Origin: Alphaproteobacteria bacterium
GTDB lineage: Bacteria > Pseudomonadota > Alphaproteobacteria > ATCC43930 > CGMCC-115725
Direction: 5' to 3'
Length of the DNA: 14,464 nucleotides
Assembly: GCA_019241915.1 (NCBI GenBank)
Contig: JAFAWI010000723.1
Location: 1 to 14,464 of the forward strand
In this document: piece after piece, positions 1 to 6,865 of the stretch
How positions within the stretch are numbered: the first letter of the stretch is position 1
How the letters are laid out: each line of letters starts with the position of its first letter
The notes under the pieces: generated by a model
Databases searched by the model: none
Told to the model about the DNA's origin: nothing
Seen by the model: only the letters and a program-made list of their open reading frames with translations
Translations under genes and position numbers: made by a program

Positions 1-569
1 TTGGACAGCAGGTGAACCAGCGCCTGCTTCATCTTGCTCGGGTCGCAATGGACGAGATGGTCGGCACTCAGCTCTTGTTTGAGCGCGACGGCTTTGCTTT
101 CCGCGTCGTCGGCCACCGTGCGCAGCGACACGCGCAGCACCTCGTCGAGCGAGGCGACCTGCTCGTCGAGTTCGAGTTTGCCCGCCTCGATCCGGGCCAG
201 CGTCAGGACGTCATTGACGATGCCCAGCAGCCGCGTCCCGGCGTCATGAATGTACTTGCCATAGGCGGCGTGGTCGCTCGCCTGAGCGCCGGCTTCGATG
301 ATCTCCGAGAACCCGATGATCGCGTTGAGCGGTGTGCGCAGCTCATGCGTGACGTTGGCGAGGAAATTGGTTTTGGCGCGCTCGGCCGCCTGCGCCTGCT
401 GCAGGGCATCTTCGGCCAGGCGCGCCGCGCGCTCGGCATTTTGCCGTGCGCCGTGCAGCGCCCGCTCGGTATGCCGGCGGTCGAGCAGCTGGCCGAGCTG
501 CATGCAGTATTCGTTCAGCAGCGAGTGCTCGGTGCGCTGCATTGGATCGTGGATTGCCCCTGACCTCAT
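1..569 (-). CDS. Sensor histidine kinase, N-terminal part (cut by left edge)
   Basis: This is the first 189 codons of a two-component sensor kinase; the rest, including the ATPase domain, lies beyond the window. After a short N-terminus there is a helical, probably coiled-coil stretch (about residues 30-66, rich in Ala, Arg, Glu and Gln). A HisKA dimerisation domain follows, with an H-box reading HELRTP and the phospho-acceptor His at residue 75, then the usual second helix ending in TLARIEAGKLEL. The sequence runs out as the HATPase domain begins (CDPSKMKQALVHLLS). The ATG at 569 is the only start in frame, because a stop lies at 606-608 and no other start codon lies between. No strong Shine-Dalgarno is visible. 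No membrane segment or PAS domain precedes the HisKA domain, so as read the protein is cytosolic and its signal input is unknown. It is divergent from the helicase gene. The family call is firm; the signal and partner are unknown. Confidence 0.9.
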   Translation of the reverse strand, partial: MRSGAIHDPMQRTEHSLLNEYCMQLGQLLDRRHTERALHGARQNAERAARLAEDALQQAQAAERAKTNFLANVTHELRTPLNAIIGFSEIIEAGAQASDHAAYGKYIHDAGTRLLGIVNDVLTLARIEAGKLELDEQVASLDEVLRVSLRTVADDAESKAVALKQELSADHLVHCDPSKMKQALVHLLS

Positions 570-609
570 GAGCGCTTGATCTACTGCGGCTTTCCTAAAG
601 AAGGCTTAC

Positions 610-652
610 GCGGCCCGGCTGCGGTCGCGATTCGCTGCGCTCGCCGGGCCGC
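610..652. repeat. 10-bp perfect inverted repeat in divergent spacer
   Basis: GCGGCCCGGC at 610-619 is the exact reverse complement of GCCGGGCCGC at 643-652, with a 23-nt loop. It lies between the divergent histidine kinase and helicase genes and just upstream of the kinase start, so it could fold in the kinase leader. No T-tract follows on either strand, so it is not a standard terminator. In sequence this rich in G and C, chance remains possible. Confidence 0.4.
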
Positions 653-742
653 AGCCGCCGGCGCTGCGGCAGAAGGCATCAAGCGGCGCGCATCGGCGTG
701 TTTGCCCTTGCCCTGCCTGCCCGACGACCGCACTTTTGCGAC

Positions 743-3235
743 ATGGCAACGCTGCGCGCCGCTTCGCGCCTGGTCGCGATCCTGGGGCCAACGAACACCG
801 GCAAGACCCATCTGGCGATCGAGCGGATGCTCGACCACCGCAGCGGGATGATCGGTTTTCCGCTGCGTTTGCTGGCGCGCGAAAACTACGACCGGGTCGT
901 CAAGCTCAAGGGCGCGCGGGCGGTGGCGCTGATCACCGGCGAAGAAAAGATACTGCCGCCGAACCCCTCGTATTTTGTCTGCACCGTCGAATCGATGCCG
1001 CTCGACCGGCCGGTCGAGTTTCTCGCCGTCGATGAGATCCAGCTCTGCGCCGACCGCGAGCGCGGCCATGTTTTTACTGCAAGGCTGCTCCACGCACGCG
1101 GCTTGCAGGAGACCATGTTCCTCGGCGCCGACACGATCCGCCCGCTGATGCGCCGCCTGGTGCCCGACGCCCAGCATGTCAGCCGGCCGCGCTTTTCGAC
1201 CCTGAGCTATACCGGGCACAAGAAGATCACCCGCCTGCCGCCGCGCAGCGTTGTCGTCGCGTTTTCGATCGCCGACGTGTTCTCGCTGGCCGAGATCGTG
1301 CGCCGCCAGCGCGGCGGCACCGCAGTCGTGCTCGGCGCGCTGTCGCCGAGGGCGCGCAACGCGCAGGTCGGCATGTTTCAGGCCGGCGAGGTCGATTACC
1401 TGGTGGCCACCGACGCGATCGGCATGGGCCTCAACATGGAGCTCAACCATGTCGCCTTCGCGCGGCTCGCCAAGTTCGACGGCCGCGGGCTGCGCCGCCT
1501 GTCGGCCGCCGAGATCGGCCAGATCGCCGGCCGCGCCGGTCGCTACATGAACGACGGCACTTTCGGCACGACGGCCGACGAACGCCCGCTCGAAGCGGAG
1601 ATCGTCAGCGCCGTCGAGGACCACAAATTCGAGCCGCTGACCCGCATCCAATGGCGCAACAGCGCGCTGCGCTTCCGCTCGCTCGGCGACCTGCTCAACA
1701 GCCTCGACGAGCCGCCGCCGACCCACGGCCTGATCCAGACGCGCGACGCCGACGACCATCAGGTGCTCCGCGCGCTGTCGCGCAATGACGAGGTCAAGGC
1801 GCTGGCGGTCAACCCGGCGGCGGTGCGCCTGCTGTGGGAGGTCTGCCAGATACCGGACTTCCGCAAGATGATGAGCGACAGCCACGCCCGCTTCCTGGCG
1901 CAATGCTTCCTGCACCTGGCTGGGCCGCACGAGCGGCTGCCGACGCCGTGGATCGCCCGCCAGATCGCGCAGCTCGACCGGGTTGACGGCGACATCGATA
2001 CGCTGATGGCGCGCATCGCGCATATCCGCACCTGGACTTACATCACGCATCGCCCCGACTGGGTCGACAACTCAACCGAATGGCAGGAGCGCGCCCGCGG
2101 CATCGAAGACCGGCTTTCGGACGCGCTGCATGAGACGATCACACAGCGCTTTGTCGACCGCCGCTCGGCGTTTCTGGTACGGCGGCTGGCCGGCGACGAC
2201 GAGCTGCTCGCGTCGATCAACAAGAATGGCGAGGTGCTGGTCGAAGGCAGCTATGTCGGCCGGCTCGACGGTTTCCGGTTTATACCCGATGCGAGCGACG
2301 CCGATGAAAGCCGCATGCTGGCTACCGCTGCAAACCGCGTGCTGCGCAGCGACATCGCGGCGCGCGCTCGCCAATTGGCGGCCGAGCCCGACGATGCCTT
2401 CGGCCTGGACCCCGTCGGCAACCTGACTTGGCGCGGCGGCCTGGTCGGCCGGCTCACGGCGGGCGACGGGCCGCTCGCGCCGCGGGTCGAGGTGGTCGCC
2501 GGCGACTTCCTCGAAGGCGCATCGCGCCAACACGTCCGACGACGGTTGCAGGCGTTTGTGAAGAGCGAGGTCGAACGCCGCCTGAGGCCGCTCTTCGTGC
2601 TGCGCGACCTGCCGATCACCGGGGTCGCCCGCGGCTTGGCGTTTCAGCTGGTCGACGCACTCGGTTGCCTGCCCTCGCACGCGGCTGCCGCGCAGCTCCG
2701 CGCGCTCGACCGCGACAGCCGGCGCACGCTGGCGCGCGCCGGGGTCCGCTTTGGCGCCGAGAGCCTTTACGTCGATCCGCTGCTCGGGCCGGAACCGACA
2801 CGGTTTCGCGGGCTGCTGTGGGCAGTGCGGCATGGTCGCCCGATGCCGCCGCTCCCCGGCATGCGCGCCCTCGGCAAGGCGCTGGCGGTCGATCCCGCGC
2901 TCCCGCCGTCGTTTTACGCAGCCCTCGGCCGGCGCGTGGTGGGTGGCTTGGCGCTGCGGCCTGACCGGCTGGAACGGCTCGCCGCAGCGGCTCGCCAGCG
3001 CAGCCGCGGCGGCCCATTCGCCGCCGACGCCGAGCTCGCCGCAACGGCCGGCATTTCGGAGACCGATTTGCGCCCCGTCCTGACCGGGCTCGGCTACCGC
3101 CGGCTGGCGCGCGATGGTCGCGAGCTGTTTGTCGCGCGCCCGCGCCGCGTCGACCGCGCGCCGCCTCGCGAAACGCGCCGCGCAGCTCCCGAGGGCCACC
3201 CCTTTGCCAAGCTCAAGGAGCTGAAATTCGCGTGA
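743..3235 (+). CDS. Suv3-like ATP-dependent RNA/DNA helicase (superfamily 2)
   Basis: The 830-residue protein has a complete helicase core of the mitochondrial Suv3 type. Visible motifs are Walker A GPTNTGKT (15-22), Walker B DEIQ (97-100), the ATDAIGMGLN motif of the second RecA fold (222-231) and motif VI QIAGRAGR (260-267). The remaining 500 or so residues form a long C-terminal region ending in PFAKLKELKFA; its function cannot be read from sequence. Suv3 relatives unwind RNA, and in mitochondria act with the degradosome; the bacterial role here is inferred from that. The ATG at 743 is chosen because it sits shortly before Walker A, as usual in the family. A GTG at 698 is in frame but would add 15 residues with no recognisable content. 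No clear ribosome binding site precedes either start. The stop overlaps the GTG of the next gene by 4 bp, so the two are translationally coupled. Confidence 0.94.
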   Translation: MATLRAASRLVAILGPTNTGKTHLAIERMLDHRSGMIGFPLRLLARENYDRVVKLKGARAVALITGEEKILPPNPSYFVCTVESMPLDRPVEFLAVDEIQLCADRERGHVFTARLLHARGLQETMFLGADTIRPLMRRLVPDAQHVSRPRFSTLSYTGHKKITRLPPRSVVVAFSIADVFSLAEIVRRQRGGTAVVLGALSPRARNAQVGMFQAGEVDYLVATDAIGMGLNMELNHVAFARLAKFDGRGLRRLSAAEIGQIAGRAGRYMNDGTFGTTADERPLEAEIVSAVEDHKFEPLTRIQWRNSALRFRSLGDLLNSLDEPPPTHGLIQTRDADDHQVLRALSRNDEVKALAVNPAAVRLLWEVCQIPDFRKMMSDSHARFLAQCFLHLAGPHERLPTPWIARQIAQLDRVDGDIDTLMARIAHIRTWTYITHRPDWVDNSTEWQERARGIEDRLSDALHETITQRFVDRRSAFLVRRLAGDDELLASINKNGEVLVEGSYVGRLDGFRFIPDASDADESRMLATAANRVLRSDIAARARQLAAEPDDAFGLDPVGNLTWRGGLVGRLTAGDGPLAPRVEVVAGDFLEGASRQHVRRRLQAFVKSEVERRLRPLFVLRDLPITGVARGLAFQLVDALGCLPSHAAAAQLRALDRDSRRTLARAGVRFGAESLYVDPLLGPEPTRFRGLLWAVRHGRPMPPLPGMRALGKALAVDPALPPSFYAALGRRVVGGLALRPDRLERLAAAARQRSRGGPFAADAELAATAGISETDLRPVLTGLGYRRLARDGRELFVARPRRVDRAPPRETRRAAPEGHPFAKLKELKFA

Positions 3236-3582
3236 GCGGCCGGGACGGATCGTCGCCCGATCGGCCCAGCCGGCGCCTCGACCAATGGTTGTGGTTCGCC
3301 CGTTTCGCCAAGAGCCGCTCGCTCGCCGCCCGGCTGTGCGCCGCGGGCGCCGTCGCGGTCAACGGCGTCGCCATTGTCAAGTCGAACCATGCGGTGCGCG
3401 CCGGCGACCTCGTGTCGCTGCCGCAGGGCCCGTGGCAGCGCACCGTCGAGGTGCTCGCGCTCGGCACGCGCCGCGGCCCGGCGAGCGAAGCGCGCACGCT
3501 GTTTCGCGAGACGGCCGCCGCACGGCGCACCGTCCTTTGCGCCGAGTGGCAGCCGCTGCTTGGCGACGACGGCGCGGAATAG
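3232..3582 (+). CDS. S4-domain RNA-binding protein (Hsp15-like)
   Basis: This 116-residue basic protein has an S4 RNA-binding domain at about residues 14-62, starting RRLDQWLWFARFAKSRSLAARL and including the AVAVNG turn and the VRAGDLVSL strand. It resembles Hsp15, which binds the large ribosomal subunit carrying a stalled nascent chain, and other small S4 proteins. The C-terminal tail (about 85-116) has no motif I recognise. The GTG start shares four bases (GTGA) with the helicase stop, which both fixes the start and shows coupling. The helicase/S4 pairing is common in Alphaproteobacteria and suggests a shared role in RNA or ribosome handling, which is an inference. The ferredoxin and CarD-type genes often found after this pair in that class are absent here; a sugar-nucleotide gene follows after a 149-bp spacer. 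Confidence 0.9.
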   Translation: MSGRDGSSPDRPSRRLDQWLWFARFAKSRSLAARLCAAGAVAVNGVAIVKSNHAVRAGDLVSLPQGPWQRTVEVLALGTRRGPASEARTLFRETAAARRTVLCAEWQPLLGDDGAE

Positions 3583-3721
3583 CCGCGGGACGCGCCCGTT
3601 CTTGGCCGTACTCGCTCGGACGGGGACGCCGGTGCCGCAACCAGGGCAGGTCGCCCGACTAAAGCCGCATTCACGCGTAACCTGCGGCGGTCGCGGCGTC
3701 AGGCCCGTCATTTGGCAGAGC

Positions 3722-3726
3722 AGGGG
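3722..3726 (+). promoter_or_regulatory. Shine-Dalgarno AGGGG deciding a TTG start
   Basis: AGGGG lies 5 nt upstream of the TTG at 3732. No ATG or GTG exists in frame before the nucleotide-binding Gly motif, so this site supports TTG as the true start of the following SDR gene. Confidence 0.6.
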
Positions 3727-3731
3727 CGACA

Positions 3732-4727
3732 TTGTCTGAAGCGCGGTTCTCAGCCTTCCGCGGCGCACAAGCTCTGGTCACCGGCGGCGCCGGCCTGATC
3801 GGCTCGACCTTGGCCCGGCGGCTGGTCGAACTGGGTGCGAAGGTTGCGCTGGTCGACAACATGATGCCGGAGGGGGGCGCCAATCGCGCAAACATCGCCG
3901 CGATTGGGGACCGCGCGGCGCTGACGGTCGGCGACATTCGAGACGCCGATACGATGCGCGCGCTGCTGCCGGGCGCTGATTTCCTGTTCGATCTGGCGGC
4001 GCAGACCAGTCATCTCGACTCGATGAAAGCGCCGTTCGACGATCTCGCGATCAACGCGACAGCGCAGCTCCTTCTGCTGGAAACCTGCCGCGCAGCCGCG
4101 CCGGAGGTGACTATCGTCCATGCCGGCACGCGGCAGATCTACGGCCGGCCGCGCTACGTGCCGGTCGACGAAGCGCACCCGCTGAACCCGGCCGACGTCA
4201 ACGGCGTCAACAAGATGGCAGGCGAAGCCTACCATCTGATGTTCCACAGCGCCTACGGCATCAACACGCGCTCGCTGCGCCTGACCAACGTCTACGGACC
4301 CGGCATGCGCATCAGAGACGCGCGGCAGAATTTTCTCGGCATCTGGCTGCGCCGCGTGCTGGAAGGCGAACCGTTCGAGGTGTGGGGCGGCGAGCAGCGC
4401 CGCGATATGGTTTTTGTCGAGGATGCCGCCGATGCGTTTCTCGCCGCGGCGCTGTCTCCTGAGACCCAAGGTTTGGCACTCAATATCGGCGGCGACGCCC
4501 CCTATAGCCTGGCCGAGATCGCTGTCGCGATGGTCGCCGCCAATGGCGGCGGACGCTTTGAAGCCAAGGAATTCCCCGCCGAACGCAAGCGCATCGATAT
4601 CGGCGATTTTGTTACCGACGACCGCAAGTTCCGCGCGCTCACCGGGTGGGCGCCGACCACCCCGCTCGCCGAGGGCCTCGCGCGCTCGCTCGACTATTAC
4701 CGCCGCAACCTCGCCGCCTATCTCTGA
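3732..4727 (+). CDS. NAD-dependent epimerase/dehydratase, extended SDR (sugar nucleotide)
   Basis: The 331-residue protein is an extended short-chain dehydrogenase of the GalE/RmlB type. It has a Rossmann fingerprint GGAGLIG (18-24), an acidic residue after the second strand (D42 in VDNMMPEGG) that favours NAD, a LAAQTSH segment near 88-94, and TNVYGPG plus VWGGEQRRDMVFVEDAADA in the substrate half. These enzymes epimerise or dehydrate nucleotide sugars in the cytosol. Aligning by eye on the usual YxxxK motif, K161 is present but the Tyr position is Asn (N157, in VNGVNKMAGE). My recollection is that a group of SDRs carries this NGxNK form, so it may be a family trait rather than decay. The start is TTG, supported by an AGGGG Shine-Dalgarno. 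The stop overlaps the next start by 1 bp, so it is coupled to the aminotransferase, and both probably work on one sugar. The exact substrate cannot be told. Confidence 0.92.
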   Translation: MSEARFSAFRGAQALVTGGAGLIGSTLARRLVELGAKVALVDNMMPEGGANRANIAAIGDRAALTVGDIRDADTMRALLPGADFLFDLAAQTSHLDSMKAPFDDLAINATAQLLLLETCRAAAPEVTIVHAGTRQIYGRPRYVPVDEAHPLNPADVNGVNKMAGEAYHLMFHSAYGINTRSLRLTNVYGPGMRIRDARQNFLGIWLRRVLEGEPFEVWGGEQRRDMVFVEDAADAFLAAALSPETQGLALNIGGDAPYSLAEIAVAMVAANGGGRFEAKEFPAERKRIDIGDFVTDDRKFRALTGWAPTTPLAEGLARSLDYYRRNLAAYL

Positions 4728-5848
4728 TGATGACACCGATCCCGCAGACCGACCCGCGCGCCGGGTATCGCGAACAGAAGGCGGCGATCGACGCCGCCGT
4801 CGCCCGCGTGCTCGACGGCGGCATGTACATTCTCGGCCGCGACGCAGAGTGCTTTGAGAGCCGCTTTGCCAAACTGATCGGGGTCGGCCACGCGATCGGC
4901 TGCGGCAACGGCACCGATGCGCTGGAACTGGCGCTGCGCGCCTGCGGCATCGGCGCCGGCGATCTCGTGTTCACCGTGTCGCACACAGCGGTCGCGACCG
5001 TGGCCGCGATCGAGCGTGCCGGTGCGACACCGGTGCTGGTCGACATCGAGCCAAACGGCTTCGCGATGGACCCGGCCGCGCTGGAGCGCGCACTGAGGGC
5101 GCCGCCCCGAGGCCGCCCGGCGGCGGTGCTGCCGGTGCACCTCTACGGCGAGCCGGCGGCGCTCGGCGACATCGCGACGCTCGCGCGCGCCCAGGGTCTT
5201 CGGCTCATCGAGGATGCGGCGCAGAGCCACGGCGCCGCGTATCGCGGCCGGGTCACCGGCTCGATCGGCGATTTCGGCTGCTTCAGCTTTTATCCGACCA
5301 AGAACCTCGCCGCGCTCGGCGATGCCGGCGGTGTCGTTACCGACAGCGCCGAACTGGCCGCCGCGGCGCGCGAGATTCGCGAATACGGCTGGCGCGACCG
5401 CTATGTCAGCGCGGTCCCCGGCATCAATACGCGGCTCGACCCGATCCAGGCGGCGATCCTCAGCGTCAAGCTCGATGCGCTGGCCGAAGGGAATGCGCGG
5501 CGCCAGGCAATCGCGACGCGCTACGACAAGGGCCTCGCCGATCTGCCGCTCAAGCGCCCGGCGCGGCGTCCGCAGACAACGCACGTCTTCCACCAATACG
5601 TCGTCCGGCTCCCGCAGCGCGACCGGCTGCGCGAGCATCTGCGGCAGAGCGCGATCGGCACCGGCATCCATTACCCGCTGCCGGTGCATTTGCACCCGGC
5701 CTATCAGGGACGGGTGCCGGTCGGCCCCGGCGGGCTTTGCCGCAGCGAAGAGGCCGCGCGCGAAATCCTCAGCCTGCCGATGTATCCGCAGCTCGGCGAC
5801 GCCGCGGTCGAGCGCGTCATCGCCGAGATCCGTCGGTTCTTCCTCTAG
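4727..5848 (+). CDS. DegT/DnrJ/EryC1/StrS-family PLP sugar aminotransferase
   Basis: This 373-residue protein is a fold-type I PLP enzyme of the family that adds an amino group to keto-sugar nucleotides. Visible are GCGNGTDALELAL (58-70, phosphate and PLP contacts), EDAAQSHGA (162-170; D163 should pair with the PLP nitrogen) and SFYPTKNLAALGDAG, with K192 as the Schiff-base lysine. GINTRLDPIQAAIL and the C-terminal GIHYPLPVHLHPAY are typical of the family. ATG at 4727 is chosen because it overlaps the stop of the SDR (TGATGATG); a second in-frame ATG follows at 4730. The coupling to the SDR implies a two-step route in which the SDR makes or reshapes a keto sugar that this enzyme aminates. The product may feed a surface glycan, but no glycosyltransferase is in the window, so that is only inference. 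It ends 2 bp from the stop of the convergent SDR gene. Confidence 0.95.
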   Translation: MMTPIPQTDPRAGYREQKAAIDAAVARVLDGGMYILGRDAECFESRFAKLIGVGHAIGCGNGTDALELALRACGIGAGDLVFTVSHTAVATVAAIERAGATPVLVDIEPNGFAMDPAALERALRAPPRGRPAAVLPVHLYGEPAALGDIATLARAQGLRLIEDAAQSHGAAYRGRVTGSIGDFGCFSFYPTKNLAALGDAGGVVTDSAELAAAAREIREYGWRDRYVSAVPGINTRLDPIQAAILSVKLDALAEGNARRQAIATRYDKGLADLPLKRPARRPQTTHVFHQYVVRLPQRDRLREHLRQSAIGTGIHYPLPVHLHPAYQGRVPVGPGGLCRSEEAAREILSLPMYPQLGDAAVERVIAEIRRFFL

Positions 5849-5850
5849 CG

Positions 5851-6699
5851 CTACAGGCCAACGAGCCGCGCGCTTTCCTGCCACAGCGCTTCGCCAAGCG
5901 CGTCGTCACGCGCGGCCGTGTCCGGTTCGGCGACCGTCTTTTTCACGACATAAGCGCCGTGAAACGGCGTCGGATCTGGCGTGGTCGCGAGAAATATCGA
6001 GGTCTCGGCACCCTTGTCCGAGCCGGGCATGAACGGTTTCGCGAGCCGCCAGGCGAGCCCCTTGACGCGGCCCGACCGGTTGCCGATGTCGGTGCCAACC
6101 ACGCCCGGATGCAGGCAGGAGACGGTGACGACGCGGACCTCGGTTCGCCGCGCCAGCGCGCGGGTGAACAGGATGTTCGCCAGTTTCGAGCGCCCGTAGA
6201 CCGACAGCGCATCCCAGTCGGGCGGCCGCGTCATCGTCGCCGGGTCGAGCGTTTCCGCACGATGCGCGACCGACGCGACGGTGACGACCCGCGCCGGCGC
6301 CGACGCCGTCAGCCGTTCGAGCAGCAGGTTGGTCAGCAGGAACGGCGCCAGGTGGTTGACCGCCATGATCAGCTCATAGCCGTCGGCGCTCTCCGTGTAG
6401 CGCGGCGCGATCAGCCCGGCATTGTTGACCAGCACATCGATCCGCTCGTGCCGTGCGAGCAGGTTGTCGGCGAGCGCGCGCACGTCGGCAAGGCAGGCGA
6501 AATCGGCGATTGCGATGTCGGGCGCCGCGCCCGGCGCGCGCGTTTCGATCCATTGCTGCGCCGCCTTGGTACGCGCCCGATCGCGGCCGACCAGGACGAC
6601 CCGCATACCCGTGCGGACGAGGCCGAGCGCCGTCGCGCGGCCTATGCCGGCGCTGGCGCCGGTAACGATCGCCGTCTTCGGCGCAGGCTGCGGCGGCAA
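5851..6699 (-). CDS. Short-chain dehydrogenase, retinol-dehydrogenase-like
   Basis: The 282-residue protein is a classical-type SDR close to the retinol dehydrogenase/WW-oxidoreductase group. It has TGASAGIG (13-20) for cofactor binding, an Arg after the second strand (R39 in VGRDRAR) that suggests NADP(H), NNAG (92-95), N115, S143 and YGRSK with Y168 and K172, so the catalytic tetrad is complete. LHPGVVGTDIGN is the usual loop after the active site. The substrate is unknown; homologues are often annotated only as oxidoreductase. The start is TTG at 6699. The in-frame stop upstream is at 6739-6741 and no ATG or GTG lies between, while the first internal Met comes after the cofactor motif. Its start follows the candidate 54-residue gene by 1 bp, so it probably depends on the nudC transcript. 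It is the last gene of the minus-strand run. Confidence 0.91.
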   Translation of the reverse strand: MPPQPAPKTAIVTGASAGIGRATALGLVRTGMRVVLVGRDRARTKAAQQWIETRAPGAAPDIAIADFACLADVRALADNLLARHERIDVLVNNAGLIAPRYTESADGYELIMAVNHLAPFLLTNLLLERLTASAPARVVTVASVAHRAETLDPATMTRPPDWDALSVYGRSKLANILFTRALARRTEVRVVTVSCLHPGVVGTDIGNRSGRVKGLAWRLAKPFMPGSDKGAETSIFLATTPDPTPFHGAYVVKKTVAEPDTAARDDALGEALWQESARLVGL

Positions 6700-6700
6700 C

Positions 6701-6865
6701 CTATGCCGCCGTCGGCTCGCAGCGTTCCAGCCGCTGCGTTATCGCATCGCCGCCGAGAGTCGCGCGTTGCGCGAGCGGCTGGCCGACGCCGCCGAACGCG
6801 GCGAAAAGCGCGGCAGCTTCCTGACGGCGATCGGCAGGGCCGAACCTAAATTTCGTCGAGGCCAT
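6701..6865 (-). CDS. Candidate small protein, 54 residues, between nudC and SDR
   Basis: An ATG at 6865 opens a 54-codon frame that ends with TAG at 6701-6703. The product starts MASTKFRFGPADRRQEAAAL and ends in QRLERCEPTAA. The start lies inside the end of nudC (20-bp overlap) and the stop lies 1 bp before the TTG of the SDR, so the frame fills the gap exactly, as expected for a coupled operon gene. By hand count about three quarters of third positions are G or C, in line with the neighbours. No membrane segment, signal peptide or known motif is visible, and I do not recognise the family. Against it, the Shine-Dalgarno is weak, and a plus-strand reading of the same DNA is also open and protein-like, although that reading lacks a start codon in the gap. 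I place it a little better than even. Confidence 0.5.
   Translation of the reverse strand: MASTKFRFGPADRRQEAAALFAAFGGVGQPLAQRATLGGDAITQRLERCEPTAA

Noticed and set aside
581..2050. 489-codon open frame on the minus strand across the helicase gene
   Set aside because: It is the antisense shadow of the helicase: very rich in Arg, Ala, Asp and His, without motifs, while the plus strand has full helicase motifs.
2072..3199. 375-codon minus-strand frame across the helicase 3' half
   Set aside because: Same shadow effect in high-GC DNA; no recognisable domain and antisense to a conserved gene.
3583..3731. 149-bp spacer after the S4 gene, checked for a tRNA, small gene or promoter
   Set aside because: I found no cloverleaf, no convincing short frame and no paired promoter hexamers, only the Shine-Dalgarno of the next gene.
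3750..4736. Long minus-strand frame covering the extended SDR
   Set aside because: It mirrors the SDR almost end to end and has shadow-like composition; the SDR motifs are clear on the plus strand.
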